From Caballeronia glebae (GTDB lineage: Bacteria; Pseudomonadota; Gammaproteobacteria; Burkholderiales; Burkholderiaceae): a stretch of DNA of 64,000 bases. Under the pieces are notes generated by a model. It was not told the origin of the DNA, did not search any database, and saw nothing but the letters and a program-made list of their open reading frames with translations. This document shows positions 1-8,255 of this stretch, piece after piece. The stretch is taken from assembly GCF_001545035.1 (NCBI RefSeq), contig NZ_FCOJ02000025.1:36593-100592 (forward strand). The letters are read 5' to 3'. Made by a program: the position numbers and the translations under genes. Position 1 is the stretch's first letter; every line of letters begins with the position of its first letter.

Positions 1-480
1 CGCCAGCATCGAAAACGTCGAGCCGATATTGACCGCCATGTAGTAGATCGTGAACGCGCTGTCGATGCGCGCGTCGTCGCCTTCGTAGATACGGCGCACG
101 AGATTCGCCGCGTTGGACTTGAAAAGCCCGTTGCCGACGACGATCACGCCGAGCGACGCATACATGAAGCCGAGCGTGTCGATCGGAAGCGCGAGCATCA
201 GATAGCCCAGCGCCAGCACCACCGCACCGGCGGTCATGGTGCGGCGCGCGCCGAGCACCTTATCGCCGATCCAGCCGCCGATCGACGGCGCCGAGAAGAC
301 GAGCGCCGTGAATGCGCCCCAGGTCAGGTTGGCGTGCTCATCGGTGAAACCGATCTTGTCGACCATGAACAGCACGAGCAGCGCGGCCATGCCGTAATAG
401 CCGAAACGCTCCCACATTTCGATTAGACAGACGGTCGTGAACGAGCGCGTCTGCGAGGTGCGGGGCGAGTGAGTAAGCAT
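1..480 (-). CDS. POT/PTR-family proton-dependent peptide transporter, N-terminal part
   Basis: This is the first 160 codons of an inner-membrane proton/oligopeptide symporter of the POT (PTR2) branch of the major facilitator superfamily; the rest lies beyond the left edge. The family signature ExxERFxYYG is present at residues 21-30 (EMWERFGYYG), where the glutamates and arginine couple protons to peptide transport. It is followed by hydrophobic helices and a GDKVLGARR loop typical of the cytoplasmic 2-3 loop. The ATG ends at 480 and the frame is open to base 1. Substrate (di- or tripeptide) is inferred from the family only. The upstream 0.5 kb is non-coding and should hold its promoter. Confidence 0.88.
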   Translation of the reverse strand, partial: MLTHSPRTSQTRSFTTVCLIEMWERFGYYGMAALLVLFMVDKIGFTDEHANLTWGAFTALVFSAPSIGGWIGDKVLGARRTMTAGAVVLALGYLMLALPIDTLGFMYASLGVIVVGNGLFKSNAANLVRRIYEGDDARIDSAFTIYYMAVNIGSTFSMLA

Positions 481-988
481 CGGGGAAGATCCTTCAAACA
501 GCGGTGGGCGAATCGGCGTATTTCAGGATGCCGATTGCACACGATGACGAAACAAGCGAAGCGCGCGAATTGCCCTGCGAAATCGTCATATGGACAAGCG
601 GGCGTTTATTCGCGCATTATCGCAAATCGGAGACATTCGATTGTTATCGATCGCGAAACAGCGGTGACGCGTGGCGTTGGCTTTCATTGCTCGGGCTAAA
701 CAGGCAGACGACGAGCAAGTATCGGGGAATCGCCAAGCGGCAAGCGCGCGACGTAACGTCGCCGGGCACGCGGAGGTCGGAACGCTCATGGACCTTTCGT
801 TTTCGCGATCGGCTTCTCGCGTATGCGCGGTTAAGCGAATCGCAAGCTTATTGCGATTCGAGAGCGGCGCATTTTGTTGTTATTCGTGTACGCGCCACTC
901 GGGAATGGCTCAATGACTTAATGTGCCGTTAATTCCCATGACTCAATGTGATAATTCGCGCGATTAATTCAGTCTCGATATTACGGAT
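481..988. other. Intergenic region without a recognisable gene
   Basis: About 0.5 kb between the peptide transporter and the LysE-type gene. Short open frames exist in several frames but none has a convincing ribosome-binding site, GC3 bias or family likeness. The right end is AT-richer and carries two similar copies of a CTCAATG-containing stretch near 908 and 940. It probably holds the transporter promoter; no terminator is obvious. Confidence 0.5.
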
Positions 989-1621
989 TCAGGTCGCGGG
1001 CCGGCGCACGAAAGCGAGCATGACGCCGAAGCCGATCATAAGCGCCCCGCTCACGCGATTGAACCATGTGAAACCGCGCGCGCCGCGCGAAAGGGAACCC
1101 AGACGTGCGCCCAACGCGGCATAAATGAAGATGGCCACCATTTCGAGCAGCAGGAAGGTCGCGCCGAGAATCGCGAAGCTCGTCGCGTACGCGCTGCGAT
1201 CGACGAATTGCGGAAAGAAAGCCGTGAAGACGAGTATCGCCTTCGGATTGCCGGCCGCGACCCAGAATTCCTGCTTGGTGAGCCGGGCGAGATTCATCGG
1301 ACCGCGCGGCTCGCCCTCCTCTCTGGCGACGAGCGTCGGTCCCGAGCGGATCAGCTTCACGCCGATCCAGACGAGGTACGCCGCGCCGGCGAACTTGAGC
1401 GCCGTGAAGAGCGTCTGCGATGCGAGCAACAGTGCACCGAGTCCGAGTCCCGCGATGGCGATCATGATCGCGAATGCGGCGATCCGCCCGAACGATGCCA
1501 CTACCGAAGCGCGCACGCCATCGCGCGCGCCGTTCGACAACGACAGCACGTTGTTCGGCCCGAACGCCATGTTGATCGCGAAGCACGCGGGCACGAAAAG
1601 AGAGAAGGTCTGGAGCGACAC
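989..1621 (-). CDS. LysE/RhtB-family amino-acid exporter
   Basis: A 210-residue inner-membrane exporter of the LysE/RhtB family, which pumps out amino acids or homoserine-lactone-like compounds. The N terminus has the family GPNN-type signature (AFGPNNVLSLSNGARDG, about residues 19-35). About six hydrophobic segments and the length match the family. The start chosen is a GTG at 1621, preceded by an AGGTG-like site; no ATG fits the conserved first helix. The substrate cannot be told from sequence. It is a single-gene unit between non-coding DNA and the porin gene. Confidence 0.88.
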   Translation of the reverse strand: MSLQTFSLFVPACFAINMAFGPNNVLSLSNGARDGVRASVVASFGRIAAFAIMIAIAGLGLGALLLASQTLFTALKFAGAAYLVWIGVKLIRSGPTLVAREEGEPRGPMNLARLTKQEFWVAAGNPKAILVFTAFFPQFVDRSAYATSFAILGATFLLLEMVAIFIYAALGARLGSLSRGARGFTWFNRVSGALMIGFGVMLAFVRRPAT

Positions 1622-1685
1622 GGGACACCTGCTGACGGCGAAATCGAGACGTCAAGTTAGCACGCGCGCGCCGCTCCTAGAAGTG

Positions 1686-2855
1686 TCAGAAACGATGACG
1701 GATACCCGTGCTCAGCATCAGCTGATTGCGCCCGCTCGACGGATCGTTGGTGTTGATCACGGCCGGCGCGCCCGACGAGGCGCGCTGATAGACCGATTCC
1801 AGATACACATCCGTGCGCTTGGACAGCAAATAGTCGACTTGAAGCGCGCCCTCGTGCCAGTGCGCGCCGCCGCCGTTGGTGTACACGTACATGCCCGAAA
1901 GCTGAATGGCTGGCGTCAGCTTGTAGATGCCGTTGATCTCGTAGTTGTTGAGCGCGAGCGACGGCATCAGGTCGCCGGTATCCGCATCGGTGACGCCTGA
2001 GTTGATCGCCCGGGAAAACGCGCCGCTCAATGTGAATTCGCCGATCTCGTAGCTCATGCCGACGCCGAATGTGTTCTGCTGCTGCACGTTGGCGTTGAAG
2101 ATCGAATTGCCCGGGCCGGGCAGCGCGAGCGAGTCGTATGCGCCGCTCGTCGTGTTGCCGCGCCCGTTGTTGTGCAGGTAGGCGGCGCCCGCGTTGAACG
2201 AACCCGCCGAGTAGCTGGCCCCGACGCTGTACGCGCGATTGTCCGAAAATCCGCCTGCCTGATTGGAGAACGCGTAGAGGCCGCCGAAGCTCAGTCCGCC
2301 GTAACTGGCGCTGGTGTATTTGACGGAGTTCGACGCGAGAAACGAGTTGTTCGCGTTGTCGTTGTCGAGGACGTGCGCGAACGCCGTGCCTCCCGTGTTG
2401 CCGGTCAGCGTGAAGCTCTGGAAATAATCGTGGATCGAATCGTACTGATGGCCAAAGGTGATCGTGCCGAGCGTATCGGAGCCGATGCCGACATACATCG
2501 GATGATCGTTCAGGCCTTCGCCCGTCGCGACGGAAAAGCCGCGTTCGAGCCGGAAGATCGCACGCGCGCCGCCACCCAGGTCCTCGGTGCCTTGCAGCCC
2601 CCAGTAACTACCGTCGATGGTGCCGCTCGTCAGACGATATTTCGACTGGCCGCCCACGTTGTTCGTGTACGCGATGCCGGCGTCGAGCTCGCCGTAAAGC
2701 TGCACCGAACTCTGCGCCCAGACCGCCGCCGGCGAGCCGATGAGCGTCGCGCAAACCGCCATCGAAAATGTCAGCGAGCGCTTGCCGCGCGCGACGGCGA
2801 GACCGGACTCGGAGATCGACGACGCAGTTCGCGACGCTGTGCGGTTGTTCGGCAT
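1686..2855 (-). CDS. Gram-negative trimeric porin (Burkholderia OmpC-like)
   Basis: A 389-residue outer-membrane general porin. The signal peptide is long: a basic n-region of about 26 residues precedes the hydrophobic core, with a likely cut after Ala47 (AVWA|QSSVQLYG). The mature part begins with the SSVQLYGELDAGI beta-strand typical of the family, has the RLERGF-type constriction loop, and ends in phenylalanine (GIRHRF), the outer-membrane insertion signal. The upstream GGAG six bases before the ATG supports this start despite the long n-region. Many paralogues exist in this family, so solute preference cannot be assigned. It is divergent from the dehydrogenase gene at 3065. Confidence 0.93.
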   Translation of the reverse strand: MPNNRTASRTASSISESGLAVARGKRSLTFSMAVCATLIGSPAAVWAQSSVQLYGELDAGIAYTNNVGGQSKYRLTSGTIDGSYWGLQGTEDLGGGARAIFRLERGFSVATGEGLNDHPMYVGIGSDTLGTITFGHQYDSIHDYFQSFTLTGNTGGTAFAHVLDNDNANNSFLASNSVKYTSASYGGLSFGGLYAFSNQAGGFSDNRAYSVGASYSAGSFNAGAAYLHNNGRGNTTSGAYDSLALPGPGNSIFNANVQQQNTFGVGMSYEIGEFTLSGAFSRAINSGVTDADTGDLMPSLALNNYEINGIYKLTPAIQLSGMYVYTNGGGAHWHEGALQVDYLLSKRTDVYLESVYQRASSGAPAVINTNDPSSGRNQLMLSTGIRHRF

Positions 2856-3064
2856 GAAAGGCTCCGGTAGTTCTCTTATCAGGGTGATTGTCAGTTTTGT
2901 GACGGAGCTTGTCAGTCAAAAAAAGATGCCCGCTCGCATCTGTGTCCAGGAACCAACGAACGACCGTATTCCGCGCCGGACCGTCTTGCAGGAACCGCGC
3001 GTTTGAGCATAGCCGACGCGTGGCCGCTAGAATCGGTACGACTTCAGCCAACCCGATCCTGCTC

Positions 3065-3808
3065 ATGTCCCATCCGATTCGCGTCATCCTCACTGGCCAT
3101 ACGCGTGGACTCGGCGCCTCGCTCGCGGCGCTGCTGCTCGCGCAAGGCGCCGAAGTGCTCGCGATTTCCCGAAAGCGCAACGACGAACTCGCCGCGCGCC
3201 ATCCCGGCGAGTTGCACGAGGTCGAACTGGATCTCGCCGATCTGCCGAAGCTCACCGAATGGCTGTCGGGCGAGACGCTATCTCGCTTCGTCTCCGGGGC
3301 AACACGCGTGCTGCTCGTCAACAATGCGGGCATGCTCGCGCCGGTCGGCAGTCTCGTGGATCAGGAACCGGCCGCCGTGGCGCGAGCGGTGAGCGTGAAC
3401 GTCGCCGCTCCGCTGATGCTCGCGTCGGCCGTGGCCCAGGCGAGCGGCCAAGCAACCGATACGCGCATCGTGCACATATCGAGCGGCGCGGCGCGCAACG
3501 CCTACCCCGGATGGAGCATCTACTGCGCGACCAAGGCGGCGCTCGATCATCACGCACGCGCGGTCGCGCTCGACGGCAATCGCGCTCTGCGCATCTGCAG
3601 CGTCGCGCCGGGCGTCGTGGACACCGACATGCAGGCCGAAATCCGCGGCGTCGATCTCGAACGCTTCCCGATGCGCGAACGCTTCGACGCGCTCAAGCGC
3701 GACGGTCAGCTCGCGACGCCCGAGGCGTCGGCGCGTAAAGTCGTCGACTACCTTTTGAGCGATGCATTCGGCGAGACGCCGACAACGGACGTCCGCGATC
3801 TGAAGTGA
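3065..3808 (+). CDS. Short-chain dehydrogenase/reductase (SDR)
   Basis: A 247-residue cytoplasmic NAD(P)-dependent oxidoreductase of the classical SDR fold. The cofactor motif TGHTRGLG is at residues 10-17, the structural NNAG at 86-89, and the catalytic Ser in HISSGA near 139-140 with Tyr153 and Lys157 (YCATK). The sequence resembles the sepiapterin-reductase-like group, but the substrate is unknown. The ATG at 3065 places the Rossmann motif at the usual distance from the start; the frame is open further upstream but without a conserved sequence. It converges with the RNase HI-like gene. Confidence 0.88.
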   Translation: MSHPIRVILTGHTRGLGASLAALLLAQGAEVLAISRKRNDELAARHPGELHEVELDLADLPKLTEWLSGETLSRFVSGATRVLLVNNAGMLAPVGSLVDQEPAAVARAVSVNVAAPLMLASAVAQASGQATDTRIVHISSGAARNAYPGWSIYCATKAALDHHARAVALDGNRALRICSVAPGVVDTDMQAEIRGVDLERFPMRERFDALKRDGQLATPEASARKVVDYLLSDAFGETPTTDVRDLK

Positions 3809-3825
3809 TGAATCGATGAATTGAG

Positions 3826-4506
3826 TCAAGCCGCCTCGGCCGACGCGCGCGCCGGGTCGAGCGCAGCGCGCGACAGCGTGTCCGCGCGGGCATTGCGCGC
3901 ACGCGGTATCCATTGCAGCCGCACATCGCCGATTTGCGCGATCAACGCCCGCACGCGCGCGGCTTGATGCGCGAGCGAGCGGATGCCCACGCCGCCCGAT
4001 GCGTTCACGTCGTCGATCACGACGCGGCTGTCGCCGTAGATCACCGCATCCGTTACCCCTTCGCGCAGCGCCGCTTCGAGCACCGCGATCAGCGCGAGAT
4101 ATTCCGCCGCGCTGCTGTCGCCCATGCCTGCGGCGACGCTGATCTCCACCGTCTCTCCGAGCGGCCCGACGAGCACGCCGCCGATTCCCAGCCGCCCGGG
4201 ATTGGGCAGCGCGCTGCCGTCGAACCAGCCGCGCCAGCCGCTTGTTTCGATCTCGATACCGCCCTGCTTCGTCCGGCTCGCCCGCTCGGCGCGCCGGGCT
4301 TCGCGCGAACGCAGCGCATCGGCGTTTCGGGCTTGCGCGGCGTGGCGCGCATCGATGAAATTACGCAAGGATTGCTCGCCCGCCGCTTTCTGCAATGTTC
4401 TGACGAGCGCCGCGTGCTCGGAAATCGCCGCGCCTTTGGCGAGCCGGCGGCTCTGCATGCGCTCCTTCTTGTAAGCGACAACCAGCAATTCATCTAAAGC
4501 GATCAT
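3826..4506 (-). CDS. RNase HI-family protein with basic N-terminal extension
   Basis: A 226-residue protein with a C-terminal RNase HI domain (about residues 88-215), the fold that cleaves RNA in RNA-DNA hybrids. All four acidic catalytic positions can be placed: Asp96 (WFDGSA), Glu135 (AAEYLAL), Asp159 (YGDSR) and Asp209 (RADTLSR), so it should be active. The first 85 residues are helical and rich in Arg, Lys and Ala and are not the Cys-rich or dsRNA-binding module usual for larger RNase H enzymes. The ATG at 4506 gives the MIALDELL start; the longer open frame upstream has no support. Its 5' end lies close to the divergent PRC-barrel gene. Confidence 0.78.
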   Translation of the reverse strand: MIALDELLVVAYKKERMQSRRLAKGAAISEHAALVRTLQKAAGEQSLRNFIDARHAAQARNADALRSREARRAERASRTKQGGIEIETSGWRGWFDGSALPNPGRLGIGGVLVGPLGETVEISVAAGMGDSSAAEYLALIAVLEAALREGVTDAVIYGDSRVVIDDVNASGGVGIRSLAHQAARVRALIAQIGDVRLQWIPRARNARADTLSRAALDPARASAEAA

Positions 4507-4618
4507 GGGCAGCGGACGGATTGAACAAAACCCGAGCTTAGCAGAGGGCCGTGACGCGCCACGGGTACGGCCGTTGCTGACGAAAGCGTGTCCCACAACG
4601 GTCAACGAGGAGCGGATC

Positions 4619-5125
4619 ATGAGTCAACCTATGGAACCGACTTCGGCGGGTGCGAAGATCGTCGGCAAGGGCGCGGCGACGGCCGCGGGCCCCGGACCCG
4701 ATGTCATGGCGGCGAGCACGCTCGACGGCAATTCGGTGAGGAGCAGCGACGGCCACGATGTCGGCTCGCTGAAGGAAATCATGCTTGATGTGACGAGCGG
4801 ACGCGTCGCGTATGCGGTGCTGTCGAGCGGCGGCTTTCTCGGCATCGGCGACAAGCTGCTTGCTGTGCCGTGGAGCGCGCTCACGCTCGATACCGACAGC
4901 CACTGCTTCCAGATCGATGCGACGGCCGAGCAAGTGCGCAATTCGCCGGGCTTCGACAAGGATTCGTGGCCATCAATGGCGGATCACGTCTGGGCGAGCA
5001 CCGTGCATCAGCACTATGGCCGCGAGCCGTACTGGTCGAGCAGCCGGCCGGGCGACGTCAGCCCGAGCGGCGCGATCCCGCCCGGCGGCGTGGATGCGCC
5101 TGAAGCGGGCGGCGTGAAGCTATAA
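4619..5125 (+). CDS. PRC-barrel domain protein
   Basis: A 168-residue protein with a PRC-barrel domain at about residues 30-105, a small beta-barrel found in photosynthetic reaction centre H subunits and in RimM. The domain shows the usual pattern: a designation loop (SSDGHDVG), a strand with SGRVAYAVLSSGG, and LLAVPWSAL. Such stand-alone PRC-barrel proteins are common in soil proteobacteria and often stress-linked, but no molecular role is established. An AACGAGGAGCGG stretch just before the ATG is a good ribosome-binding site. The C terminus is Pro/Gly/Ser-rich and probably disordered. Confidence 0.82.
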   Translation: MSQPMEPTSAGAKIVGKGAATAAGPGPDVMAASTLDGNSVRSSDGHDVGSLKEIMLDVTSGRVAYAVLSSGGFLGIGDKLLAVPWSALTLDTDSHCFQIDATAEQVRNSPGFDKDSWPSMADHVWASTVHQHYGREPYWSSSRPGDVSPSGAIPPGGVDAPEAGGVKL

Positions 5126-5176
5126 CAAAACGGGAATCGCCGCCGATGGGCGGTCGTAAAGGCGCGCGGCGCGCAG

Positions 5177-5428
5177 TCAGTCGCGCGGACGCTCGCCGAC
5201 CTGGATGTCGACGCCTTCGGTCTCGCCCATCAGCGCGCGCAGGACGTCGCCCGCGAAGTCCTCGATGGCGAAGTGCCATTCGAGCGAGCCGACCGGGAAG
5301 TCGTTGGGGCTGCACTTGCCCTGCGCGCGGCGAATCGCACCGACCGAGAGGCTCAGCGCGCGAGCGTGCTGAAAGTGCGGATCGTCCGAGTCGAGGAACG
5401 GGAATTGGTCTTTATCCATGACATCCAT
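5177..5428 (-). CDS. Conserved small hypothetical protein
   Basis: An 83-residue acidic soluble protein beginning MDVMDKDQFPFLD. No named family is recognised. The sequence is well formed (SVGAIRRAQGK, GSLEWHFAIEDFAGDVLRALM), has a coding-like composition and no signal peptide. Either of two in-frame ATGs (5428 or 5419) could be used. It is divergent from the KTSC gene, with about 75 bases between them that must hold both promoters. Confidence 0.65.
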   Translation of the reverse strand: MDVMDKDQFPFLDSDDPHFQHARALSLSVGAIRRAQGKCSPNDFPVGSLEWHFAIEDFAGDVLRALMGETEGVDIQVGERPRD

Positions 5429-5502
5429 AACGGTCCCCGCCGACGAAACTTTAGGCCCTTCGAGCGCGCAATCGTTTGCGTGCGCTCGCGTCTGAGGACA
5501 CC

Positions 5503-5727
5503 ATGCAGCCTTATCGAAATCTCGCCGGCAATTCGGGGGTCGAAGCATTCGACATCCTGCACGACGGCATTAAAGTGCGCTTCGTCAGCGGCGGGACATA
5601 CCTGTATGACTATCGCGTGCCCGGTCGCGCGCGCGTCGAGGAAATGAAGCAACTGGCCCGCGCCGGGCGCGGGCTCAGCACATACATTGCGAAGTTCGGT
5701 GCGGAGTATGCCGAAAGAATCGACTAG
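5503..5727 (+). CDS. KTSC-domain protein
   Basis: A 74-residue protein consisting almost only of a KTSC domain, a small fold found next to lysyl-tRNA synthetases and alone in many bacteria. Seen here are the central YLYDYRVP strand and the helix ARVEEMKQLARAGRGLSTYI ending in a tyrosine-rich tail. Molecular function is not known. The ATG at 5503 (MQPYRNLAGNSG) is preferred over the upstream 5476 start, because the domain begins here. Confidence 0.7.
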   Translation: MQPYRNLAGNSGVEAFDILHDGIKVRFVSGGTYLYDYRVPGRARVEEMKQLARAGRGLSTYIAKFGAEYAERID

Positions 5728-6105
5728 CCGCCCGAAGGGGCGATTCTACGCGAGATCGAGAAGTTTTCTTCGGACGAATGCGGGCGGCGTTATCGGTGGG
5801 TGGGCGAAGTCGGAGCGCTTTTACGAACGGTCGTGTTGAGTTGATGAGGATGGCGGAGTGGTTCTTGGGTTGCGCCTGCGCGGCGACGCGCTGTCGATTA
5901 CGTGCTTCATCGAGCACGCGCCCTCGTCTACTCAGCAGGCTTTCACGATGGATCGCCGGCCAAGTCTCCTACCGACCTTCATGAAGTAAATTCGATGCAG
6001 ACGCGGAACATCGGCATGCGCTGTTCGAATCTAATGGATGCAGGCAACAATCACTCTGCATTAGCGCGGAGAAAATCAGAATGCGCCGAATGAAACTATC
6101 ACGAT
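5728..6105. other. Gene-free, AT-richer stretch
   Basis: About 380 bases between the KTSC gene and an orphan gene on the other strand. The base composition is less GC-rich than the flanking genes. Short open frames here have no ribosome-binding sites or family likeness. No repeat, RNA gene or terminator is evident. Confidence 0.45.
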
Positions 6106-6678
6106 TCAAGAGTGACGATAAAACATCTGTTTTCCGCTCATTCTAATCTTCGCGACCTTCGCGGAGCGGGCTTTAGACATCAATGCGACCACGCGCATAA
6201 TCCTGACGCCCGGCAGTCCGCACGCGACTCCCGGCGTACCGGCAACGCGCGATTCGAGCGTGCCCATTGTATGGTGCAGGTTGACGACCGCCGTGGGCAT
6301 GGGCGGAATTACGCTCGCGGCTGCAGGCGCGGGCAGTGGCGTGCGGGGTGCATCGGCGTCGCGTATCTCGTCCGCGAATAAATCGGACAGAACAGTGGAT
6401 GCTTCGGTACGCTGATGGCCCTTATCGCGAATTTCGAAAAACTCTTGAATCGATTCGAGATGCTGAACGGGAGTTTGCTCGACGCGCCGTGCAATCGCCG
6501 CGCAACGTTGTAGTTTCCAGTTCTCGCGCTCGCTGACCAAGGCGATCAAATCTGCGATGCGCGTGCGCAATTCCGCTTCTCGAAGCGCAATCAACGCACG
6601 CACCATTTGCGCTTCTTCAACCGACTGTTCCGGTAAGCGATCGTGCCATTCCAATAAACCGCTCAGTGTGATCAACAT
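6106..6678 (-). CDS. Orphan hypothetical protein
   Basis: A possible 190-residue protein of unknown function. The first 110 residues are strongly helical (LIALREAELRTRIADLIALV and following), rich in Glu, Arg and Leu, and could form a coiled coil; the remainder is Pro/Ala-rich and then basic. There is no signal peptide or recognised motif. Codon use is less GC3-biased than its neighbours, and it lies in an AT-richer patch, which suggests either recent acquisition or a non-coding frame. The helical N terminus with regular heptads is the main reason to list it. Confidence 0.42.
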   Translation of the reverse strand: MLITLSGLLEWHDRLPEQSVEEAQMVRALIALREAELRTRIADLIALVSERENWKLQRCAAIARRVEQTPVQHLESIQEFFEIRDKGHQRTEASTVLSDLFADEIRDADAPRTPLPAPAAASVIPPMPTAVVNLHHTMGTLESRVAGTPGVACGLPGVRIMRVVALMSKARSAKVAKIRMSGKQMFYRHS

Positions 6679-6912
6679 CAGGGACTCCGTGGCGCCCAGG
6701 CTCTTAGCAGGATTCCGGCAATTCGGGATTGATCGGATCGCGAATTGAATAGACCCGCAGCCTTAATCGCCTTTTCGACATCCTATACTTTTATCGACCA
6801 TTTATTATCGTGTAAGACATAAATAAGGACAGTCTTAGTGCAACGCCGGTGGCACGTTCGATGCTGACTATCTGTAAGCGGCGCGACAGGCGTCGGACTC
6901 AAGGAGACAGAC

Positions 6913-7188
6913 ATGAGAACCACTACCGTGATCGCTGGCGCGCTCCTCGCGTTGGCCAGCACCAGCGCGCTTTCGCAAGAAATGTCGCGCGATCAGTTGA
7001 TGCAGCGCCAGCAGCAAATGCAACCCGGCAAAACCGAACCGACGCCGAGCCCGCGCACGGGCGACTCGTCGCAGGGCGGCGTGCAGTCCGGCACGTCGAG
7101 CGGCGGCACGCTGATGCAGCAGCGCGAGCAAGGGATGTCGCCGGCTCAGCCGGGAGATTCGAAATCGACTGGGGCGATCAAGCAGTAA
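6913..7188 (+). CDS. Small secreted Gln/Ser/Gly-rich protein
   Basis: A 91-residue protein with a clear signal peptide (MRTTTVIAGALLALASTSALS, cut near residue 21). The mature part is low in complexity: Gln/Met-rich (RQQQMQPGK), then Gly/Ser-rich, with a repeated LMQ(R/Q)(Q/R)xQ-M pattern near residues 33 and 71. It has an AAGGAGACAGAC ribosome-binding site just upstream. The function is unknown; it is likely a periplasmic intrinsically disordered protein. Confidence 0.72.
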   Translation: MRTTTVIAGALLALASTSALSQEMSRDQLMQRQQQMQPGKTEPTPSPRTGDSSQGGVQSGTSSGGTLMQQREQGMSPAQPGDSKSTGAIKQ

Positions 7189-7671
7189 GGACCCCGGCGC
7201 GCGGTTTCGTCCACGACGCCGGCCACGCACCGGCGTTTTCGTTGACGGTTCGAGATCGCATCGAGCGGCGTCGGCGGCGCGGCATCGAATTCGCCAATAT
7301 GGGCTTCGCGGGCCGCGCGTCGTATCTGCGCGAACTTGGCCTCCAGGCTTGTCGCCTTGAAGGGCCCGCGATTTGGCGGGACGGCGACAACAACGCTGCC
7401 TGCATGCGCATCCTGCGCGTCGATGCGTATGGCCAAGACGACGCGATTCGCGTCTCAGCTCACCGTTATAGGCACGCTCGAAACGCCGAACTATCCTACG
7501 CCGCCTTGCTAACCGCTTTATCCACAGTTTCGGTGGACGGGCGTGTAGATAGGTCGAGGGCCGGGCATCTATCCCGTTGAAGCGACACGCATTTTGCGGA
7601 TGCTTCGACCAAACGCGCGCGTCCTTAAACCGTATATACTGTTTTTTTCCACACACGGCAGGAGAGAACGG
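7189..7671. other. Intergenic region upstream of the lysine-rich protein gene
   Basis: About 480 bases with no convincing gene. An open frame on the minus strand (7146-7436) overlaps the preceding gene and has no recognisable family. An exact DnaA-box-like TTATCCACA occurs at 7518-7526, a single copy that is probably chance. A TATACT hexamer near 7634-7639 sits about 35 bases before the next start codon and may be the -10 element of that gene's promoter. Confidence 0.4.
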
Positions 7672-8196
7672 ATGAGCACACCGCAAGCTAAAGCGCCGAC
7701 CACGAAGGCGTTCAATTTCCCCAAGAGCCCTGCGGAAAACGCGCCCGCATCCACGAAGCCTGACGGCAAGCTCAGCAAGAAGACGCCGACGAAGACAACC
7801 GCGACGCCGGAACCCGAGACGAAGGCCGCGACCACGACGCCGAAGACCGCGAAGAAGCCGGCCGCAAAAGCACCGGCCGCGAAGAAAGCCGAAAAGACGC
7901 CTTCGGTCGAAGCCGCCGCTGCGACCAAGCCCGTCGAGACCCAGCCCAAAGCCAGCGCGAGAACCAAGCGCGTGAAGAAGGAAAAAGTCGTGCGCGACAG
8001 CTTCACGATGCCCAAGTCGGACTACGCGAAGATCGCCAAGCTCAAGGACAAGTGCCAGAAGAGCGGCCTGCGCGTGAAGAAGAGCGAACTGCTGCGCGCC
8101 GCGCTCGCGATGCTTGACGCCGCGCCGGAGAAACGCCTGGTCGAAGCGATCAAGGCGCTCGAAACGGTCAAGACCGGCCGTCCGCCGAATGCCTGA
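7672..8196 (+). CDS. Lys/Ala/Pro-rich protein with C-terminal ribbon-helix-helix-like domain
   Basis: A 174-residue protein with two parts. Residues 1-105 are Lys/Ala/Pro/Thr-rich and resemble histone H1-like tails (KKPAAKAPAAKKAEK). Residues 107-150 read as strand-helix-helix: RDSFTMP, then SDYAKIAKLKDKCQKSG, then KKSELLRAALAMLDAA, the pattern of ribbon-helix-helix DNA-binding proteins. The inferred role is a basic nucleoid or transcription-associated protein; the target is unknown. An AGGAGAGAACGG ribosome-binding site precedes the ATG at 7672. The downstream neighbour is a broken CHAD gene. Confidence 0.72.
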   Translation: MSTPQAKAPTTKAFNFPKSPAENAPASTKPDGKLSKKTPTKTTATPEPETKAATTTPKTAKKPAAKAPAAKKAEKTPSVEAAAATKPVETQPKASARTKRVKKEKVVRDSFTMPKSDYAKIAKLKDKCQKSGLRVKKSELLRAALAMLDAAPEKRLVEAIKALETVKTGRPPNA

Positions 8197-8255
8197 AGGC
8201 AAGAGCCTGAGCAGTTCGCTCGGCCCTCGCCCCGCTGCGGCGGGCCTGCGCATCT

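Noticed and set aside
504..932. Possible 142-residue protein downstream of the peptide transporter start
   Set aside because: Several competing frames in the same stretch, no ribosome-binding site and no likeness; judged non-coding.
7146..7436. Possible 96-residue protein on the minus strand
   Set aside because: Overlaps the end of the small secreted protein gene, no ribosome-binding site and no recognisable family.
7518..7526. Exact DnaA-box-like TTATCCACA
   Set aside because: Only one copy, with no clustered boxes, AT-rich unwinding element or dnaA/dnaN genes nearby, so not an origin.
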